Positions 6,531-11,696 of a stretch of DNA of 11,696 bases are shown here, in pieces. How positions within the stretch are numbered: the stretch's first letter is position 1; each line of letters begins with the position of its first letter. The DNA lies in NCBI GenBank assembly GCA_030635865.1, contig DAOVYA010000025.1:1-11696 (forward strand), in the 5' to 3' direction. This DNA is from Gammaproteobacteria bacterium. Lineage in GTDB: Bacteria > Pseudomonadota > Gammaproteobacteria > UBA9214. The translations under genes and the position numbers were made by a program. Below the pieces are notes generated by a model, which saw only the letters and a list, made by a program, of their open reading frames with translations, was not told the origin of the DNA and made no database searches.

Positions 6531-8014
6531 CCGGTACTGACAGCCGGATCAACGGGCTGGCCGTTCTGTTTGCCGGTGCGCTGGCGGTAACCGCGTTTGC
6601 CCCCTATGGCTGGTATCCCGTTGCCATACTGTCGCTCGCCGTTCTGTTTAATCAATGGTTGTTGGATACTCCGCGCCAGGCCCTGTTACACGGTGCATTA
6701 TTCGGGCTGGGTTACTTCGGTGTCGGTGTCTCATGGGTGTTTGTCAGCGTGTATGTATACGGCCAGGTCCCGGTGGCCGCCGCCATACTGGTGACCCTGC
6801 TCTTTGTTGCCGTGCTTTCATTGTATCCCGCCTTGCTTGGTTATTTTCTTAAGCGTATGACCGTCGCCTCGACCGGTTTACTGCCGCTGCTGGCGTTTGC
6901 TGCTGGCTGGATTGCGACCGAGTGGCTGCGTGGCTGGTTATTTACCGGCTTTCCCTGGCTCACTATCGGTAGCAGCCAGGTTGACAGCCTGTTATCCGCC
7001 TATGCGCCGCTGGCAGGGGTCTATGGCGTTGGGCTTGCGGTCGCACTGAGTGCAGCCTTGCTGGTAGCGGTGTTGAGAAATCAACAACGCCTGCCCGGCC
7101 TGTTTTTCCTCCTGGTCATCTGGGGGGGTGCCATATTTATAAGTGGGCTGGAATGGACCTCGCCCATGAAAGATCGCCTGCAAGTGGCACTGGTGCAGGG
7201 CAATATTGCCCAGGACGAAAAATGGCTCCCGGAGAATATCCAGAAAACCCTGACGAGCTACATGGAGCTTACCTTTTCACAACAGGATATCGATCTGGTT
7301 GTCTGGCCCGAGACGGCGATCCCGGCTTTTTATCACCAGGTCGAAGACAGTTTTATCCCTGCGCTTGAATCGAGACTGCAGGAAAGCGGCATGACCCTGC
7401 TGACGGGTATCCCGGTACTCGACAAGCGTGACTGGGAATATTCCAACGCGGTGACCTCGATCGGAGGTGAACGCATGTTTTATTACAAGCGTCACCTGGT
7501 GCCGTTCGGTGAGTACTTGCCATTGCGCAATATCATCGGAACAACCCTGGATGCACTGGCCGTCCCTAATGCAGATTTTACCCGGGGCAATAATGTGCAG
7601 AACCTGATAGAGGTCACCGGTTATCCGGTTGGAACGTCCATCTGTTTCGAAGTGGCATTCAGTGAAGAGATCGTAGCGGATCTGCCGCAGGCGGCACTAC
7701 TGGTCAACGTGAGTAATGACGCCTGGTTTGGTGACTCACTGGCACCGCACCAGCACCTTGAAATGGCACGCCTGCGGACAATGGAAACCGGTCGCCCTAT
7801 GCTGCGTGCAACAAATACCGGCATCTCTGCGATTATTGATTACGACGGTGCAGTACTGGCCCGTAGCGCACAGTTCGAAGCAGCCGTTGTGACCGGATCA
7901 ATCGTTCCCCGGCAGGGTGCAACACCCTATGTAAGATTTGGTAATGCACCGGTCATAATTCTGTGCAGCATCTTCCTGTTACCGGGGTTACTGGGCGGCC
8001 GATTGCGTTCCTGA
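6527..8014 (+). CDS. lnt: Apolipoprotein N-acyltransferase Lnt
   Basis: 495 aa (E. coli 512). Lnt acts in the inner membrane, transferring an acyl chain from phospholipid to the alpha-amino group of the lipoprotein's N-terminal cysteine, the last step of lipoprotein maturation. The N-terminal ~205 residues contain several hydrophobic segments, followed by a periplasmic carbon-nitrogen hydrolase domain from about 217 (LQVALVQGNIAQDEKW). The catalytic triad is visible: E262 in VVWPETAIPAF, K321 in YYKRHLVPFGEYLP and C373 in GTSICFEVAFSE. A C-terminal membrane segment is at about 474-491. The start is GTG, overlapping the corC stop (GTGA), so translation is probably coupled. The gene converges on the TauE-like gene with 78 nt between them, and I saw no clear terminator in the gap. 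Confidence 0.95.
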   Translation: MTGTDSRINGLAVLFAGALAVTAFAPYGWYPVAILSLAVLFNQWLLDTPRQALLHGALFGLGYFGVGVSWVFVSVYVYGQVPVAAAILVTLLFVAVLSLYPALLGYFLKRMTVASTGLLPLLAFAAGWIATEWLRGWLFTGFPWLTIGSSQVDSLLSAYAPLAGVYGVGLAVALSAALLVAVLRNQQRLPGLFFLLVIWGGAIFISGLEWTSPMKDRLQVALVQGNIAQDEKWLPENIQKTLTSYMELTFSQQDIDLVVWPETAIPAFYHQVEDSFIPALESRLQESGMTLLTGIPVLDKRDWEYSNAVTSIGGERMFYYKRHLVPFGEYLPLRNIIGTTLDALAVPNADFTRGNNVQNLIEVTGYPVGTSICFEVAFSEEIVADLPQAALLVNVSNDAWFGDSLAPHQHLEMARLRTMETGRPMLRATNTGISAIIDYDGAVLARSAQFEAAVVTGSIVPRQGATPYVRFGNAPVIILCSIFLLPGLLGGRLRS

Positions 8015-8092
8015 GTGTCACCCTTTCAACAGCCTGCCAGGCACCTAAAAACCTTTTCCGCGTCCAGTCCATCGCGGTATTCACCCGCCCTG

Positions 8093-9145
8093 TTAACGTG
8101 CCTCTGGTACAGGGGCGCCCGTCTGTAACTGGCTGGCACGGCGGTTGCCGTAGCGCGCCAGCATCCAGAAAAACAGTGTGGCCGAAGCCGCCACCAGCGT
8201 ATTGAACAGCAGCAGCAGGGGACTTTGTGGAATCACGACCAGGGCCCAGACATATTGCGCGGCGATGGAGAAGTAGAGGAAGCCTGCGACGAAATGCCGT
8301 GATCGGTTACGGATGAAACGCGCGCCGAAGGGCGCACCTACAACCACAACCGGAACGCATACCCACCAGTAGTTCCAGGCGTCGGCCGCCACCCCGCCGC
8401 TGATGGTTTCCTGCCAGGCAAAGCCGATTACGGTATTCGTCGCCATCAGAATTACCGAGGTGGGGGTGGCCACTTTCTCGTTCAGGCTGAACACCAGCAC
8501 CAGTACCGCAAAGGTGACGATGTCCAGGCCGCTGCCGGTGAGTCCGCTGACAATGCCACCGGCAATGCCGATCGCAAACAGCAGCGCCGCGCTGCCGGGG
8601 CCGAATGCCGTGATGCGGGTGCAGACCTCGCGGTCGCGGTCGCGGTTGATCCAGTAGAGGGCCGCGCCGAACCCCAGCCAGAAACTGACGAAGAACACCT
8701 TGGTGTGGGATGCGCCCAGTAGCGGCGCAATTCGTTCCAGCCCGAGGACCACCCCCAGTACCCCGCCGAGACCCGCGTACAGGACTGCACGCCATTCCAC
8801 CGTGATGCGCAGAAATACGATCACCAGCGCCGCCGCAACCATGCCTACGGACTGGATCATCAGCGAGAAGTCGCGCGCCACGTGTGGCTCCATGCCGAAT
8901 CCCAGGGTCATGATGGGGAAGGCTACCGCTCCGCCTCCCTCGCTGGTCGCTCCCGCGATGAACGATCCCAGCGCCATGGTGGCGGACATGAACCAGTATT
9001 CGGTGAACAGTTGCCAGCGGTCGCCGTGCCACATCAGCAACGCCCAGGCGGTCCATACCAGGGTGATGATCAGCAGATGCGGGACCCAGGAAGCACGCCT
9101 CGCCGCTAGCGGTTGGGCGTCTGTGGTCGTGATGGTGTCTGTCAT
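8093..9145 (-). CDS. TauE/SafE-family membrane permease (sulfite/anion exporter-like)
   Basis: 350 aa from the ATG at 9145; an in-frame TTG at 9175 would add 10 residues, and neither start has a clear Shine-Dalgarno. The protein is strongly hydrophobic with about eight predicted membrane segments (first at about 23-40, last at about 308-330). It shows the internal duplication of the TauE/SafE (DUF81) family. GATSEGGGAVAFPI (65-78) opens the first half and GLTGSGLDIVTFAVLVL (201-217) the second, each a glycine-rich turn plus helix. Characterised members move sulfite, sulfoacetate or related anions, and many others are unassigned; the substrate here is not determinable from sequence. It lies 62 nt downstream of the Dabb gene on the same strand, so the two may be co-transcribed. 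Confidence 0.88.
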   Translation of the reverse strand: MTDTITTTDAQPLAARRASWVPHLLIITLVWTAWALLMWHGDRWQLFTEYWFMSATMALGSFIAGATSEGGGAVAFPIMTLGFGMEPHVARDFSLMIQSVGMVAAALVIVFLRITVEWRAVLYAGLGGVLGVVLGLERIAPLLGASHTKVFFVSFWLGFGAALYWINRDRDREVCTRITAFGPGSAALLFAIGIAGGIVSGLTGSGLDIVTFAVLVLVFSLNEKVATPTSVILMATNTVIGFAWQETISGGVAADAWNYWWVCVPVVVVGAPFGARFIRNRSRHFVAGFLYFSIAAQYVWALVVIPQSPLLLLFNTLVAASATLFFWMLARYGNRRASQLQTGAPVPEAR

Positions 9146-9207
9146 GTGTAAGAAAGGGGTCGGTCGACTTTTCAAGAGATAGCTAATTGTCCGATTGCTA
9201 CCCTTGA

Positions 9208-9588
9208 TTATTTCAGGTCGTACACCCTGATCCTTTCAATCAGCGGCTTCATGGTTTTCTCCAGCAGATTCAGATGCACCGGGTGGACAAGGTAGGCATC
9301 GAGTGCTGCCTTGTTGATGAAGCTGATAATCAAGGCGACATCATAACTGCTGTCTACGATTTTACGCTGGCTGGGTACTGCTTTGCCGCTTCTGAGGGTT
9401 ATTACGCCAGGGATGGTTTTCAATTTCTCGCTGGCCTTTATGATCTTGTCTTGCGCTTGGGTATTGCCCGGTTCTTTCAGCCATATAATGATGATGTGTT
9501 CGATGGTCTGGTTTGCTGCGGCAGCCGGCTGGATTTGCAAGGCTAATAATATGGCGATAAAAAGTGTAAGCAGGTAGCGGTGTAACAT
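9208..9588 (-). CDS. Secreted Dabb-domain (stress-responsive A/B barrel) protein
   Basis: 126 aa from the ATG at 9588, preceded by AGGA about 8 nt upstream. Residues 1-24 look like a Sec signal peptide: MLHR, then a hydrophobic core LLTLFIAILLALQI, then PAAAA before N26, with likely cleavage after Ala. The mature part has Dabb features: an opening strand IEHIIIIWLKEPG (29-41), a helix with DKIIKASEKLKTIPGV (47-62), the strand YDVALIISF (82-90) and the block AYLVHPVHLNLLEKTMKPLIERI (99-120). Dabb domains form small alpha/beta ferredoxin-like dimers; activities vary and none can be assigned here. The reading frame stays open upstream to 9705, but that extension is translated repeat sequence (ending copy 3), so 9588 is the proper start. 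A periplasmic location is inferred. Confidence 0.85.
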   Translation of the reverse strand: MLHRYLLTLFIAILLALQIQPAAAANQTIEHIIIIWLKEPGNTQAQDKIIKASEKLKTIPGVITLRSGKAVPSQRKIVDSSYDVALIISFINKAALDAYLVHPVHLNLLEKTMKPLIERIRVYDLK

Positions 9589-9623
9589 ATTGGGTATCCT
9601 TGTTGCGAGATTTCTGGTTTGTT

Positions 9624-9710
9624 CGTCATTGCGAGGAACAAAGTGACGCGGCAATCTCATTGAATCCGCTGCCAGCTTTACGAGATTGCCACGCTTCGCT
9701 CGCAATGACA
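9624..9710. repeat. Palindromic repeat, copy 3, inverted relative to copies 1 and 2
   Basis: 87 bp, the same length as the core of copy 1. By eye it differs from the reverse complement of copy 1 at about 8 positions, mostly in the middle. Termini are CGTCATTGCGAG and CTCGCAATGACA, with one base changed at the right end. The inner pair is GGCAATCTC at 9650-9658 and GAGATTGCC at 9682-9690. It begins 7 nt beyond the stop codon of the ybeL-family gene and ends 36 nt before the Dabb gene start on the minus strand. In RNA it would form a large hairpin between those two genes. Confidence 0.88.
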
Positions 9711-9717
9711 GGTACTT

Positions 9718-10245
9718 TCAAAGTTCGTCCTTGACTGTTTTACGGTGAAAGACCGTGTGATCGCAATTGGGGCAGTTCGGAATATAACCGGTCTTGTGAA
9801 AGCGGATGATTGCGCCGCAGCTGGCGCACACCAGTGTGCCGGGTCCGGTTACCTCGCCACTGTTCCACGTGGGTCCTTCCCTGATTTCATGTTCGAACTC
9901 CAGCATTTCCTCGCGGGTATGGTCGGTGACCCGTGTCAGTGTCTCTGTCAGTCTGTCTTCAACCTGGTGGATATCAAAACGCAGCCAGTCACCCAGTTCC
10001 TGACCGGTTTCAGCCAGGTAATTCCCGGCATCCTCTATATCCCGGTGTAAATACATGGCGATTTTCTCGGCCTCTTCCCGGGTAAGCTCTTCCAGGTCGA
10101 CCGCCAGGTCCCGGGCATTGTGAATAAAGCGTTTTAGTACCGGGGCCGTGTACTCTTCTGCTTCCTCGATGGCTGTCCTGACCCGTACCATCATGTCGTT
10201 ATAGGCATTCAGCCACTTCTCGCGGGTGGGTATTTCGTCGTTCAT
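9718..10245 (-). CDS. ybeL: DUF1451 zinc-ribbon protein, YbeL family
   Basis: 175 aa. The start is the ATG at 10245, with a strong Shine-Dalgarno. Residues ~10-120 are long, charged and helical (TAIEEAEEYTAPVLKRFIHNARDLAVDLEELTREEAEKIAMYL and on), likely coiled-coil. A short linker (PTWNSGEVTGPGTLVC) leads to a C-terminal zinc ribbon with C140-x2-C143 and C158-x2-C161 (CASC, CPNC). The motif WNSGEV-GPG-LVC resembles YHSGEVVGLGNLVC in E. coli YbeL, the DUF1451 family. Function is unknown. It is divergent from leuS, an arrangement I recall from E. coli, which supports the assignment. A palindromic repeat follows 7 nt after the stop. Confidence 0.87.
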   Translation of the reverse strand: MNDEIPTREKWLNAYNDMMVRVRTAIEEAEEYTAPVLKRFIHNARDLAVDLEELTREEAEKIAMYLHRDIEDAGNYLAETGQELGDWLRFDIHQVEDRLTETLTRVTDHTREEMLEFEHEIREGPTWNSGEVTGPGTLVCASCGAIIRFHKTGYIPNCPNCDHTVFHRKTVKDEL

Positions 10246-10252
10246 AGTTCTC

Positions 10253-10260
10253 TCCTCCTT
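10253..10260 (-). promoter_or_regulatory. Strong Shine-Dalgarno of the ybeL-family gene
   Basis: On the minus strand AAGGAGGA lies 7 nt before the ATG at 10245. It excludes the in-frame TTG at 10266, which would overlap or precede this site. Confidence 0.75.

Positions 10261-11696
<1,436 letters not shown>

Noticed and set aside
8307..9056. 249-codon minus-strand frame overlapping the TauE-like gene
   Set aside because: It is an alternate frame of the permease gene, rich in Arg, His and Gly, without membrane segments or motifs.

Overview
The window looks like chromosomal DNA of a gammaproteobacterium, moderately GC-rich by eye. The evidence is the gene content and order. There is a class A RNase P RNA, and the run miaB-ybeZ(phoH)-ybeY-corC(ybeX)-lnt is in the order known from E. 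coli and relatives. It is followed by a DUF1451 zinc-ribbon gene (ybeL family) divergent from leuS, a pairing I also recall from E. coli. I cannot name the species.

Layout. 1-1072 (-): 5' three quarters of a glycogen synthase gene, cut by the window edge. 1281-1769 (+): a small TPR-like protein. 1770-2104: a gene-free stretch with GC-rich inverted repeats, a nested palindromic repeat and the rnpB promoter. 2105-2444 (+): RNase P RNA. 2576-8014 (+): miaB, ybeZ, ybeY, corC and lnt. miaB/ybeZ and corC/lnt overlap by 4 nt. ybeZ and ybeY are separated by a repeat, and a likely internal promoter precedes corC. 8093-10245 (-): from upstream to downstream, a ybeL-family gene, a secreted Dabb-domain protein and a TauE/SafE-family membrane permease. 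10376-11696 (+): leuS, partial, with an in-frame TAG at codon 300.

How the genes fit together. Much of the window concerns RNA and translation: RNase P (tRNA 5' maturation), MiaB (tRNA thiomethylation), YbeZ/YbeY (rRNA maturation and quality control) and LeuRS (tRNA charging). CorC and Lnt add envelope functions: a CBS-domain protein linked to ion homeostasis, and the last step of lipoprotein acylation. The TauE-like permease and its Dabb neighbour look like an accessory insertion between lnt and the ybeL/leuS pair.

The most distinctive non-coding feature is an ~87-bp imperfect palindrome with 12-bp termini CGTCATTGCGAG/CTCGCAATGACG. It occurs three times: near 1918, near 4988, and inverted near 9624. 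I found no evidence of a novel multi-gene system. The items most worth a second look are the leuS stop codon, the repeat family and its effect on neighbouring gene starts, and a 5-codon leader ORF that appears coupled to ybeY.
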